Shown: positions 17,320 to 25,712 of the stretch, in pieces
Layout: every line of letters begins with the position of its first letter
Position numbering within the stretch: the stretch's first letter is position 1
The notes under the pieces: model-generated
The model's database searches: none
What the model saw: the letters and a program-made list of their open reading frames with translations, nothing else
Told to the model about the DNA's origin: nothing
Origin: a virus
Length of the DNA stretch: 51,252 bases
IMG/VR virus record: IMGVR_UViG_3300025616_000416
Span: 1 to 51,252 of that record
Direction: 5' to 3' (one strand)
Translations under genes and position numbers: made by a program

Positions 17320-20300
17320 ATGGAAATAAAAGGCATAAAATTTATTTCGTGTGTAGAAGACGGTAGTGGATATGCTGCGGCGGCTAGGAAAAATATAATT
17401 GCACTATATAAACTAGGAATACCACTTACTATTAAAACTGTATCATTTGAACCAGCTAGACCAGACTTAGGTGAAGATGGAAAAATTATTAGATCTCTTA
17501 TAGATAAAGATATTGATTATAATATTATATTTTGTCAACTAACTCCTGAATGGTGGGCTCAACATAAAGAACGAGGAAAATTTTTTGCAGGATTTACTAT
17601 TTGGGAAACTAGTAAATTACATCATTCGTGGGCTAAATATATTAACGATACTGCTGATCTATGTATGGTAGGATGTGATTGGAATGTTGGTGTGTTTAAA
17701 GAAAGTGGTGTTACAGTTCCAATTGTTAATGTTCCACATGTTATGGATATAAATGAATTTAAAGATATAGAACCTTATAATATTAATGGTGTTGCTGATG
17801 AAACATATATGTTTTATTTTATAGGTCAGTGGTGTTATGATGAACAAACTAGAGTTTTAACTAAAGGAGGTTTTAAATATTTTAAAGATTTATTATATGA
17901 AGATGAAATTGCAACTTTAAATAAAGAAAATGATAAATTAGAATATCATAAACCTGATAAAATAGTAAAATTTAGAAGAAAAGATAAAATGCTACATTTA
18001 AATAGTGGTGGTCAATATGATGTGTGTGTAACACCAGATCATAAAATGGTTGTTAAAACTAAATATGATGAATCATGGCAACTTAAACCTTTAAATGAAC
18101 TTTTAGCAAAAACTACAGATGGTAAATTAAAAGTTAGTAATATATATAGATCCAAAAAGAATTGTATTTGGGAAGGTCAAGAAGAAGAATTTTTTTATCT
18201 TTGCAATAAAGAAGATGTTACTATTGATTCAAAAAAGATTCGGATGGATGATTTTTTAGAATTTTTTGGATGGTATTTATCTGAAGGTTCACTCGAAAAA
18301 TCTACTAATTATTATAGAGTAGTAATAACTCAGTTAAAGAGTGAGCAGTATAAAAAAGAAATTTGGGAATGTATAGAAAGAATGGGTTTTACTCCAGTAA
18401 ATCATAACAATAAAGACATTTTATTTAATTCAAAATATTTATATTTTTATTTACTTGAATTTGGTAAATGTTATGAAAAATTTATTCCTACATGGTTAAA
18501 GGATTTAAGTTCTGACCAGATTAAGATTTTTCTTAATTCATTAATTAAAGGCGATGGTAGTTTTTCAAAGAATGGTAGTTGGATGAAATACACTACTACT
18601 TCTAAAAAATTAGCAGAAGATGTTCAAGAGTGCTTATTAAAAGTTGGATTTTCAGGGTCTATTTCTACTTGTGACCCAACTAAGAACAAATATGGAATGA
18701 TAGATGGAAGATTAATAAAAGGTACAAGGTTACAATATACGATATCTGTTAATAAACACCAAAATGAACCTTCTTTAAGTCGTGCAAGATTAGATGAAAT
18801 TGATTATGATGGTTATGTTTATTGTGCTTCTGTTAAGAATCATACAATGCTAGTGGAAAGAAATGGTAAAATACTTTTTTCTGGTAATACTGAGCGAAAG
18901 AATGTCTTATCTACAATAAAAACATATTGGAGAACTTTTAGGAGAGGTGAAGATGTAGCTCTTGTAATGAAAACACATAGAAGTGATTATAGTGATGGAG
19001 AAAAAGATGCAATACGAACCACTATTAGAAGATTAAAACATGCTTGTCCTATGGAAGGGTATTCATATCCACCTATTTATTTAGTGCTAGATATGCTAAG
19101 TGATGACGAGATGAAAGGTTTACATGCTAGAGGAGATTGTTATATAACTTTAGATAGAGGTGAGGGATTTGGTTTATCAACTGCTACTGCTGGTGCTGCA
19201 GGTAACCCAGTAATTGCTACTAATTTTGGTGGCTCTACTGAATATTTGAAGGAAGATAATAGTTATTTGGTAGATTTTGTAGAAGTATGCTGTCACGGTA
19301 TGCCGTGGTGTATGTCTTTGAATTCATTAGTAAAAACAGAAAGTGGCTATCTAAAAGCTAGTAGTTTACAGGAAGGTATTAGTATTTATAATAAAAATCT
19401 TAAACTAAAAAATATAAATAAAGTAGAATTTAGACCTATAAAAGAAGAAGAAGATATGTATTCTATAAAATATTACTCTATGTCCGACCCAGTAGAACTT
19501 ACTGGGCAACATAAACTTTATGTAGTGGAAAATAGTATACCAGTTAATAAAAAAGTTTGTGATATAAATGCAAATGATTATTTATATGTACCAACACCAT
19601 CAAAATTAGATATATTCGATAGTAAAATAAATATAAATGGAATTGAATTTGAAGGCGAGTCTTTAAGTAGATTATTATATTTATGTGGATTATACCTAGC
19701 AGAAGGTTATGTTTCTAAACATAGAACATATATTGGATTTTCTTTTAATATAAATGAAAAATTTACTTTAGCTAATAAATGTAAAACATATATGGAGGAA
19801 TTTTTTGGAAAACATATAAGCCATATATATGAACGAGATTTAGTTGACAGAAACGGGTGTGAAATTATTTTTTATGGTAAAGAATTAATTGAGTTTTTTA
19901 TGAGTAATTTTGGTACAGGAAGTCATGATAAATTTATATCTAATAAAATTAAATATAATTTTTTTAATATAGATCTTATTCGTGGTTATTGGGATGGGGA
20001 TGGGCATATTAGAAAGGAAGGATATAAAAATAAAAGTTTGAATATGAAAAGAATAAATCCAGAATGTTCTGCTGAAACAGCTTCATTTTCTTTGTCTACA
20101 GATTTGAGAGATGTATTACTTTCATTGAATATTGTACCATCTTTAAGAAGAAGTAAAAGAACCGATGGTAGGATTAGTTATATATTTTCAATTTCTGATG
20201 AGGAGTTTGATACTATTTTAGATGTTAAAGCTAAAAGAGTTAAGAGTAGGTATAAGAAAAAAATAACAGGTGGATTTGGTGTTTTAATAACTAAAAAAGA

Positions 20301-20601
20301 AATTATCGAGGATTATAAAGATCTTGTATGTAGTATTTCAGTTGATATAGATGATGAGTTTGTAGAAGATGGTGGTAGTTACATATTGAATGGAATAGCT
20401 TCAAGTAATTCAAGATGGTATAGTTTAGACCAGTATTGGGCTTTTCCTAGCGAAAAACATGCTTCTCAACTTATGAGATCTGTTTATGATGATCAGAATG
20501 AATCTATTGCACGTGGAAAAAAATTACAAAAATATATCGGTGAAACTTTAAATTGGAAAGTAATAGGTCAAAGAATTATTGATGGAATAAGGAGTGTGTA
20601 A
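17320..20601 (+). CDS. GT-B glycosyltransferase precursor with two inteins
   Basis: A 1093-residue frame reduced to about 374 residues by removing inteins at 172-523 and 664-1030. The host part starts DGSGYAAAARKNIIAL and has FAGFTIWETSKL and VNVPHVMD. The spliced strand FYFIGQW-TERKNVL begins the C-terminal domain, followed by the donor site YITLDRGEGFGLSTATAGAAGNPVIA with FGGSTEYL. This is a GT4-like transferase related to the one at 12580 but without an intein at its GEGFGL motif. The second junction joins HGMPW to SRWYSLDQYWAFP. GGAGGA precedes ATG 17320. The promoter at 17241 makes it the first gene of the long modification operon. The acceptor is unknown. Confidence 0.9.
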   Translation: MEIKGIKFISCVEDGSGYAAAARKNIIALYKLGIPLTIKTVSFEPARPDLGEDGKIIRSLIDKDIDYNIIFCQLTPEWWAQHKERGKFFAGFTIWETSKLHHSWAKYINDTADLCMVGCDWNVGVFKESGVTVPIVNVPHVMDINEFKDIEPYNINGVADETYMFYFIGQWCYDEQTRVLTKGGFKYFKDLLYEDEIATLNKENDKLEYHKPDKIVKFRRKDKMLHLNSGGQYDVCVTPDHKMVVKTKYDESWQLKPLNELLAKTTDGKLKVSNIYRSKKNCIWEGQEEEFFYLCNKEDVTIDSKKIRMDDFLEFFGWYLSEGSLEKSTNYYRVVITQLKSEQYKKEIWECIERMGFTPVNHNNKDILFNSKYLYFYLLEFGKCYEKFIPTWLKDLSSDQIKIFLNSLIKGDGSFSKNGSWMKYTTTSKKLAEDVQECLLKVGFSGSISTCDPTKNKYGMIDGRLIKGTRLQYTISVNKHQNEPSLSRARLDEIDYDGYVYCASVKNHTMLVERNGKILFSGNTERKNVLSTIKTYWRTFRRGEDVALVMKTHRSDYSDGEKDAIRTTIRRLKHACPMEGYSYPPIYLVLDMLSDDEMKGLHARGDCYITLDRGEGFGLSTATAGAAGNPVIATNFGGSTEYLKEDNSYLVDFVEVCCHGMPWCMSLNSLVKTESGYLKASSLQEGISIYNKNLKLKNINKVEFRPIKEEEDMYSIKYYSMSDPVELTGQHKLYVVENSIPVNKKVCDINANDYLYVPTPSKLDIFDSKININGIEFEGESLSRLLYLCGLYLAEGYVSKHRTYIGFSFNINEKFTLANKCKTYMEEFFGKHISHIYERDLVDRNGCEIIFYGKELIEFFMSNFGTGSHDKFISNKIKYNFFNIDLIRGYWDGDGHIRKEGYKNKSLNMKRINPECSAETASFSLSTDLRDVLLSLNIVPSLRRSKRTDGRISYIFSISDEEFDTILDVKAKRVKSRYKKKITGGFGVLITKKEIIEDYKDLVCSISVDIDDEFVEDGGSYILNGIASSNSRWYSLDQYWAFPSEKHASQLMRSVYDDQNESIARGKKLQKYIGETLNWKVIGQRIIDGIRSV
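17833..18888 (+). mobile_element. intein 1 of second glycosyltransferase with LAGLIDADG endonuclease
   Basis: A 352-residue intein, Cys172 (CYDEQTRVLTKGG) to Asn523 (KILFSGN) with Thr as +1. Block B is TPDH, and the endonuclease motifs are FGWYLSEGSL and LIKGDGSF. Its SGN terminus and the preceding VKNHTMLVERNGK match the ThyX-like intein, so the two share ancestry although their hosts do not. The insertion follows the strand GQW at the start of the donor domain. Confidence 0.92.
19309..20409 (+). mobile_element. intein 2 of second glycosyltransferase with LAGLIDADG endonuclease
   Basis: A 367-residue intein, Cys664 (CMSLNSLVKTESG) to Asn1030 (NGIASSN) with Ser as +1. Block B is TGQH and the DOD motifs are LCGLYLAEGYV and IRGYWDGDGHI. 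The penultimate residue is Ser rather than His. Two other Cys lie just upstream (VCCHGMPW), but the GMPW-W junction and intein homology favour Cys664 as the first residue. Confidence 0.88.
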
Positions 20602-20602
20602 T

Positions 20603-21442
20603 ATGGGATTTTTTAGATACCCTGGCGGAAAAAATAAATTGTCCACATTAATATTACCTAAAATACAAGAAGTTTTTAATAATAATGATGAAATAAAGGA
20701 ATATAGAGAACCATTTTTTGGTGGTGGAAGTATAGGATTAAAAACACTTGATTTTAACATTGATAAATTTTGGATAAATGATTATGACTGTGGTATTGCT
20801 AGTATATGGTATAGTGTCATTAATAGACCAGAAGAATTAAAAAAATTAGTTATGTATTTTAAACCTTCAGTAGAAGCATTTTATCATATAAAAAATGTTT
20901 TAATGAATAATCTACCCAGAGATTTAACAGACGATGAAAAAGTTTTACATGGGTTTTATAAAATAGCTATCCATCAAACTTCTTATTCTGGATTAGGAAC
21001 TAAATCTGGAGGACCTTTAGGTGGAAAGAAACAGAAATCTATTTATGATATAGCATGTAGATGGTCACCAGAATACATATGTAAGAAGATAGATTTTTAT
21101 AATAAATTATTTTCTAAAAATATTCTTAGACATTCAACATGTACATGCTTTGATTACTCGGCTTTAATTTTGGATGATAAAGAAAGATCGTTTTTATATT
21201 TAGATCCTCCATACTATGTAAAAGGAAATGACTTATATCAGTTTGGATTTTCTAACGATCAACATTATAGATTAGCTAATTTACTAAAAAGAACACATCA
21301 TTTATGGTTATTATCATATGATTTTTGCGATGAAATAGAAAACATGTATAAAAGATGGGCTAATATAGAATATTTAAATGGTGTTAACTATTCTATAAAT
21401 ACATCTCGCGGTAAACAAGAACTTTTAATAAGCAATTTTTAA
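20603..21442 (+). CDS. Dam-type (D12 class) DNA adenine methyltransferase
   Basis: ATG 20603 is chosen because AAGGAG (20589-20594) is eight bases upstream; a GTG at 20594 is in frame but abuts the ribosome site. The 279-residue enzyme has the SAM-binding motif FFRYPGGKNK at the very N-terminus, REPFFGGGSIGL, and the catalytic DPPYY motif (about residues 204-208). This class methylates N6 of adenine in double-stranded DNA. The target site cannot be read from the sequence, and GATC is common in this window. It may protect phage DNA from host restriction or pair with the nuclease-like protein encoded next. Confidence 0.92.
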   Translation: MGFFRYPGGKNKLSTLILPKIQEVFNNNDEIKEYREPFFGGGSIGLKTLDFNIDKFWINDYDCGIASIWYSVINRPEELKKLVMYFKPSVEAFYHIKNVLMNNLPRDLTDDEKVLHGFYKIAIHQTSYSGLGTKSGGPLGGKKQKSIYDIACRWSPEYICKKIDFYNKLFSKNILRHSTCTCFDYSALILDDKERSFLYLDPPYYVKGNDLYQFGFSNDQHYRLANLLKRTHHLWLLSYDFCDEIENMYKRWANIEYLNGVNYSINTSRGKQELLISNF

Positions 21443-21453
21443 GGAAATTTATT

Positions 21454-22074
21454 ATGTACCTTGAAGATAATATACAATTTTTTAATACCATTGTAAAAAT
21501 AGAGGACTCTTTATTTAAAAATACTCTTACTACAAGTGTTAATTTTGCCCATACACTAATGGTTGATAGAGGACAATCTATAGATTACTATACTAAAAAT
21601 AGAAATGCTTCTAAACCTATAGATGATACGATAATGGGTAAGATGGGAGAATTATTTGTAGCTTATTTTCTAACAGAGTATTTAAACTATCCATTCATAT
21701 TACCAGACTTTACTATTTATAAATCTAGGAAGAAAGACTGGTCTGAAGATCTACGTTATAGCCCTATCAACAAAGATTTATTAGACTTCCACGTCAAAAC
21801 ATGTAACTCATTTACAAAAAATTATTGTGGTATAAGTTGGACATTTCAAAAATCTAATAAAAATACTAAAGGAGGTATAGATTCCATATACAATAGTGTA
21901 AAGAATGATATAGTATTCTTTATTTATATGGAGTCATATAATAAAAATGAAGCTTTAATAAGTTTTTCGGCGCCATTTAAAAAAATACAACCTATGTTAA
22001 AACCACCTAAAAAGAAGGAATTATTTGGATTAAAAGAATGTATATATTTAAATGATATTATGAGTAATTACTAA
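21454..22074 (+). CDS. putative restriction-like nuclease next to the Dam methyltransferase
   Basis: A 206-residue protein after AAGGAAAT and ATG 21454. A helix with KMGELFVAYFL (Glu66) is followed by ILPDF (Pro84-Asp85), then NKDLLDFHVKTCNSF (Asp108, Asp111, His113, Lys115). This order resembles a PD-(D/E)XK core, with His in place of Asp/Glu in the last motif (HVK). A SWTFQKSN segment and a strand DIVFFIYME come after. The gene lies 11 bases behind a methyltransferase, the usual layout of a type II restriction-modification pair. No close family is recognised, so nuclease activity is inferred, not shown. Confidence 0.65.
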   Translation: MYLEDNIQFFNTIVKIEDSLFKNTLTTSVNFAHTLMVDRGQSIDYYTKNRNASKPIDDTIMGKMGELFVAYFLTEYLNYPFILPDFTIYKSRKKDWSEDLRYSPINKDLLDFHVKTCNSFTKNYCGISWTFQKSNKNTKGGIDSIYNSVKNDIVFFIYMESYNKNEALISFSAPFKKIQPMLKPPKKKELFGLKECIYLNDIMSNY

Positions 22075-22082
22075 GGAGGATT

Positions 22083-22601
22083 ATGCTATTAACTTTAAAC
22101 ATAGGATCAGGAAATAGAACCTATAAAGAATATCCACCAGGATATAAATGTATAAATTTTGATATAAGAGAAAATCTTGTACATATAGATGAAGTAGGAG
22201 ATGTAAAAGATTTATCTAGATTTAACGATGAACACTTTGATTATATTTTAGCATCAGATATTATAGAACATTTTAAAATTTCTGAGGTAGATTTAGTGCT
22301 TAAGGAATGGGTACGTGTTTTAAAAACTGGAGGCGCTATAGAATTTAGACTTCCTAATTTAGAAGCCATAGCCACCGATTACATAAAAAGAAAAGATGAA
22401 AATAGGACTGATATGTTTGACGTACCTATAACTCACTACTTTAATTGGCTTTTGGGTGGTGGTCAGGATTATGATTATAATATACATTATACTCAATATG
22501 ATAGAAGACTTTTTAAATATGTCTGTGAAAAGAGTGGTTTGAGTGAGATGAGTTGGACAAGAGATGGTTATAATATGACAGTAAAATTCATTAAATTTTA
22601 A
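22083..22601 (+). CDS. SAM-dependent methyltransferase (type 11-like)
   Basis: A 172-residue class I methyltransferase with AAGGAGG before ATG 22083. Motif I is LNIGSGNRTYKEY at the very start, the acidic strand is INFDIREN, and the motif DYILASDIIEHF is typical of the family, as is the EWVRVLKTGGAIEFRLP strand. It resembles predicted methyltransferases found next to glycosyltransferases in surface polysaccharide loci. It could O-methylate a sugar. The acceptor is not known. Its distance from the second methyltransferase at 22620 is 18 bases. Confidence 0.88.
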   Translation: MLLTLNIGSGNRTYKEYPPGYKCINFDIRENLVHIDEVGDVKDLSRFNDEHFDYILASDIIEHFKISEVDLVLKEWVRVLKTGGAIEFRLPNLEAIATDYIKRKDENRTDMFDVPITHYFNWLLGGGQDYDYNIHYTQYDRRLFKYVCEKSGLSEMSWTRDGYNMTVKFIKF

Positions 22602-22619
22602 TAAAGAGGAGAACTAATT

Positions 22620-23210
22620 ATGGAATTAAAAGGAACATACAATGTTTGGACAGACGCTACTGAAATTAATGCACCAAAAGAAATATTAACTGGTACAGCT
22701 AGCAGTATTCATAGTCTATATAAGGAATATGATAAATTCATAAACGTTATAACAGAAAAGGGAACAATTCTGGATTTCGGATGTGGAGTGGGCAGGAACA
22801 CAATACAGTTAAGTAAGAAATTCGAGAAAGTATATGCTTTTGATTTTGAAAATATGATTAATATGCTTAGGTCTACTAAAGCTTATCGGAGACGTACCAA
22901 CATTGAATGTTTTACAGACTGGGATGAGCTTGCTACTAAAAAAGTAGATGTTATATTCTGTTCAATTTGTTTGCAACATATTTATACAGTCGATCTTTTA
23001 AATTATTTACACGCATTTACAAAAATGTCTAATGCACTATATGTTTTTACTCGTTCTTACAATGATCATAATGGTCATAATATGTTTTCAATTCTTACTA
23101 GATTCTGGCAAGTTGCTGATATGTATAGTACAACGCTAGAAACACTTAAAAATGCTTCTGGTGAAGACCATTATTTGATTAAACTATCCTGCGATAAGGT
23201 AGAGGAGTAA
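22620..23210 (+). CDS. SAM-dependent methyltransferase
   Basis: A 196-residue class I methyltransferase. The SAM-binding motif is TILDFGCGVGRNTIQLSKKF (about residues 49-68), followed by VYAFDFENMIN and a strand VIFCSICLQHIY in the motif IV place. AGAGGAG is positioned before ATG 22620. Small-molecule or sugar methyltransferases of this shape are usual in glycan loci. It differs enough from the neighbour at 22083 to be an independent gene rather than a tandem duplicate. Confidence 0.88.
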   Translation: MELKGTYNVWTDATEINAPKEILTGTASSIHSLYKEYDKFINVITEKGTILDFGCGVGRNTIQLSKKFEKVYAFDFENMINMLRSTKAYRRRTNIECFTDWDELATKKVDVIFCSICLQHIYTVDLLNYLHAFTKMSNALYVFTRSYNDHNGHNMFSILTRFWQVADMYSTTLETLKNASGEDHYLIKLSCDKVEE

Positions 23211-23214
23211 TTTT

Positions 23215-23865
23215 ATGAAGCATAGATTAATACACAGTGTATTTGTAAAGAATGAGGCTCATTGTATAAGTAACATGTTAGAATCTATATTACCCTACGT
23301 TGGTGATAGCTACATACTTGTGGATAATACTACAACTGATAATACCAGAGAAATAGCTAAAGCACATGGGTGTCATGTTAAAGATTTTAAATTTGAAAAC
23401 TTTGGCAAAGCTCAAAATACTCTATTTTCATGGGTAAAGGATTTTTCAGATTGGAGCTTCAATATGGCACCAGATGAAACCATATCAAAAGAGTTTGGTG
23501 AAAACTTATTGAAACTTATAGACGATAATCAGAATAGTAAAGTAGATGGTTTTCACTTTCCAAGAAGGCACTGGTTAGATTTAGAAATGAAAAATGAGTA
23601 TACAGAAGTTAAGTGGTATCCTGATGTACAATTAAGATTACTAAGAAATGATTATCCACGAATACATACTGTTAAATATGTTCATGAACCCATTATAGGT
23701 CTGCGTGGATCTGTTGTTTGTATGAAATTTGATCTGAATCATTTCAATTTATATTGGAAAGGAAGGATGGAGTATACTTTGGATAAGATGAATACTCTTT
23801 ACAATAGTTTGATGGCTTTAGAAAAACAGGAAGGAGGCAAAAATATCTGGCCAGATGGGGACTAA
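23215..23865 (+). CDS. family 2-type glycosyltransferase (GT-A)
   Basis: A 216-residue protein with a GT-A start: HSVFVKNEAHCISNMLESI, then YILVDNTTTDNTREIAKAHG (nucleotide-binding strand and loop) and NMAPDETISKEF, where the Asp-Glu pair takes the place of the DxD metal site. AGGAG precedes ATG 23215. Its last 11 bases overlap the start of HNH copy 4, so the C-terminal residues (EGGKNIWPDGD) may have been altered when that gene inserted. It likely adds one sugar in a glycan built by this cluster. Confidence 0.85.
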   Translation: MKHRLIHSVFVKNEAHCISNMLESILPYVGDSYILVDNTTTDNTREIAKAHGCHVKDFKFENFGKAQNTLFSWVKDFSDWSFNMAPDETISKEFGENLLKLIDDNQNSKVDGFHFPRRHWLDLEMKNEYTEVKWYPDVQLRLLRNDYPRIHTVKYVHEPIIGLRGSVVCMKFDLNHFNLYWKGRMEYTLDKMNTLYNSLMALEKQEGGKNIWPDGD

Positions 23866-24709
23866 ACTTAATATAGAATATATAAGATCAGAATTTGAGA
23901 AATATGGGTATACTCTTCTATCGGAAGAGTATACCGGTAGTAAAAATAAACTATACTATAGATGCACTTATGATCATGAGCATAGTACTGTTTGGGATAG
24001 TTGGAAACAAGGAAAAAGATGTCCAACTTGTGCGGATATTAAATTAACTTATGAATTTGTAAAACAATCTTTTGAGAGTGAAGGTTATACTTTAGTTTCT
24101 AAGGAATACATTAATAGTGGAAGCAGGCTAAATTATGAATGCCCTAAAGGTCACAAACATAGTATAGTATGGGATAATTGGAAACAAGGTAGTCGATGTT
24201 TAACTTGTGCTGGTAATGTTAATCTTACTATAGAGTATGTAAAACAATCTTTTAATAAGGAAGGTTATATTCTTTTATCTAAAAAATACATTAACAACCA
24301 TACTAAGTTAGATTATATATGTTCTAATAATCATGAACATTCTATGGTTTGGATTAATTGGAAAAAGGGTAAAAGATGTCCAACTTGTGCTGATATAAAA
24401 TTTTCAGGTTCAGGGCATCCAAACTGGAATGGTGGAACTTCTTATGAGCCATACTGTCCAATTTGGAGTGACAAAGATTATAAGGAAGATATAAAATTAA
24501 GAGATGGAAATAGATGTCTTAATCCTGGTTGTTGGAAAAAAGATAATATTATTGCTATCCACCACATAGACTACAACAAGAAAAGCTGTAGTCCTAAAAA
24601 TCTTATCACAGTATGTAGGAGTTGTAATGCTAGGGCAAATAAAGATCGTGAGTGGCACACAGCATGGTATCAAGCACTGATGTATAGGAGATATAAATAT
24701 GAATACTAA
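23855..24709 (+). CDS. HNH homing endonuclease with three tandem zinc-ribbon-like modules (copy 4 of 6)
   Basis: A 284-residue family member with three modules ending CPTC, CLTC and CPTC, then the HNH part with YEPYCPIW, CLNPGC, IHHIDYNKKSC and LITVCRSCNARAN. The second module (24041-24199) is nearly identical in DNA to the first module of copy 5, about 16 differences in 159 bases by eye. A perfect inverted repeat lies at 23909-23933. The nearest AGGAGG is about 20 bases before ATG 23855, so translation probably depends on ribosomes ending the upstream gene. The tail carries AGGAG for the next gene and overlaps it by 11 bases. Confidence 0.9.
   Translation: MGTKLNIEYIRSEFEKYGYTLLSEEYTGSKNKLYYRCTYDHEHSTVWDSWKQGKRCPTCADIKLTYEFVKQSFESEGYTLVSKEYINSGSRLNYECPKGHKHSIVWDNWKQGSRCLTCAGNVNLTIEYVKQSFNKEGYILLSKKYINNHTKLDYICSNNHEHSMVWINWKKGKRCPTCADIKFSGSGHPNWNGGTSYEPYCPIWSDKDYKEDIKLRDGNRCLNPGCWKKDNIIAIHHIDYNKKSCSPKNLITVCRSCNARANKDREWHTAWYQALMYRRYKYEY
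23909..23933 (+). repeat. perfect inverted repeat inside HNH copy 4
   Basis: TATACTCTTC and GAAGAGTATA flank the loop TATCG, at the same position in the gene as the repeat in copy 3 (11574-11598). The stems are identical and the loops differ by one base. It encodes YTLLSEEY. Whether it is kept as an RNA hairpin or only reflects recent shared ancestry is not clear. Confidence 0.6.
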
Positions 24710-25712
24710 AATAGTTCAAGTAGGATGCGGCATATGGGGAAAGAATTTGTTAAGAACTTTAAATAGTCTTAATGTTCTTTCTGGAGTTTTTGACTTAGAC
24801 AAAGAATCTTTGATAAATTTTACAAAGCAGAAGATCTATAGGGGAGTTTATTTTGATACAGATTGGGAAAAGTGTCTTGATAGAGACGAAGTTAAAGGTG
24901 TTGTTATTGCTACACCACCGAAAAATCATTTTGAAATAGCAATGAAAGCTCTTCAACATGATAAACATATATTTGTAGAAAAACCTATTGCTACAAGTTT
25001 GGAAGAAGCAGAAGCTATAGTTAAGTATGCTAAAAGTAAAAATTTAATAGTTATGGTGGGTCATATTTTTTTGTACGCACCGGAAATTTTAAAGCTAAAA
25101 GAAATTATAAATAGTGAAGCCTTTGGAAAGGTTCATTATGTTTACACACAAAGATTAAACCTTGGTCAAATACAATCTTGTGGGGTTCTTTCGGATCTTT
25201 TACCACATGATATTTCTATCATAGATTTTCTTTTAGATAGAACATGTAACAGTGTATCAGCATTTGGAATGAAGAATGTATTAACCAATGTTGAAGATGT
25301 AGCATTTGTAATAATGGATTATGGTGATGATATCAAAGCTCATCTTCATCTTAGTTGGCTAGATCCTCATAAAGTAAGGAGTACTGTTGTAGTAGGCGAT
25401 AAACAAATGGCTGTATGTGACTCTATTAACAAAACAATAGCTATATACAATAAAACAGTGGACTTAAGCAAGCTTCAGTCTGAAACCTATTTGGATTATT
25501 CAAGACATCTTTTAAGCTATAAGTATGGAGATGTAGTCTATCCTTATATAGAAACATGGGAGCCATTGGTTAAAGAGTGCCAAGAATTCATTTCGTGTAT
25601 AGAAGAAAATAGACAGCCTCTAAGTAATGGTGATGTTGGGGTGAACGTAGTTAAAGTTTTAGTCGCGGCTCAAAAATCATTATCTGACAATGGCTGGTGG
25701 AAAAAAGTATGA
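24699..25712 (+). CDS. Gfo/Idh/MocA-type oxidoreductase
   Basis: A 337-residue NAD(P)-dependent sugar dehydrogenase-like enzyme. The Rossmann motif is KIVQVGCGIWGKNLLRTL (residues 4-21), followed by VVIATPPKNHFEIAMKAL and the family signature VEKPIATSLEEAEAIV, whose Lys is catalytic in relatives. LLPHDISIIDFLL matches the His-bearing motif of the C-terminal domain. Enzymes of this family often act on UDP- or dTDP-sugars to make 3-keto intermediates for later transamination, which fits the DegT gene at 31308. The start lies inside HNH copy 4, which supplies the ribosome site. Confidence 0.9.
   Translation: MNTKIVQVGCGIWGKNLLRTLNSLNVLSGVFDLDKESLINFTKQKIYRGVYFDTDWEKCLDRDEVKGVVIATPPKNHFEIAMKALQHDKHIFVEKPIATSLEEAEAIVKYAKSKNLIVMVGHIFLYAPEILKLKEIINSEAFGKVHYVYTQRLNLGQIQSCGVLSDLLPHDISIIDFLLDRTCNSVSAFGMKNVLTNVEDVAFVIMDYGDDIKAHLHLSWLDPHKVRSTVVVGDKQMAVCDSINKTIAIYNKTVDLSKLQSETYLDYSRHLLSYKYGDVVYPYIETWEPLVKECQEFISCIEENRQPLSNGDVGVNVVKVLVAAQKSLSDNGWWKKV

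Noticed and set aside
20603-21442. GATC as the target of the Dam-type methyltransferase
   Set aside because: The class allows several targets and the sequence gives no site. Frequent GATC here neither supports nor excludes it.
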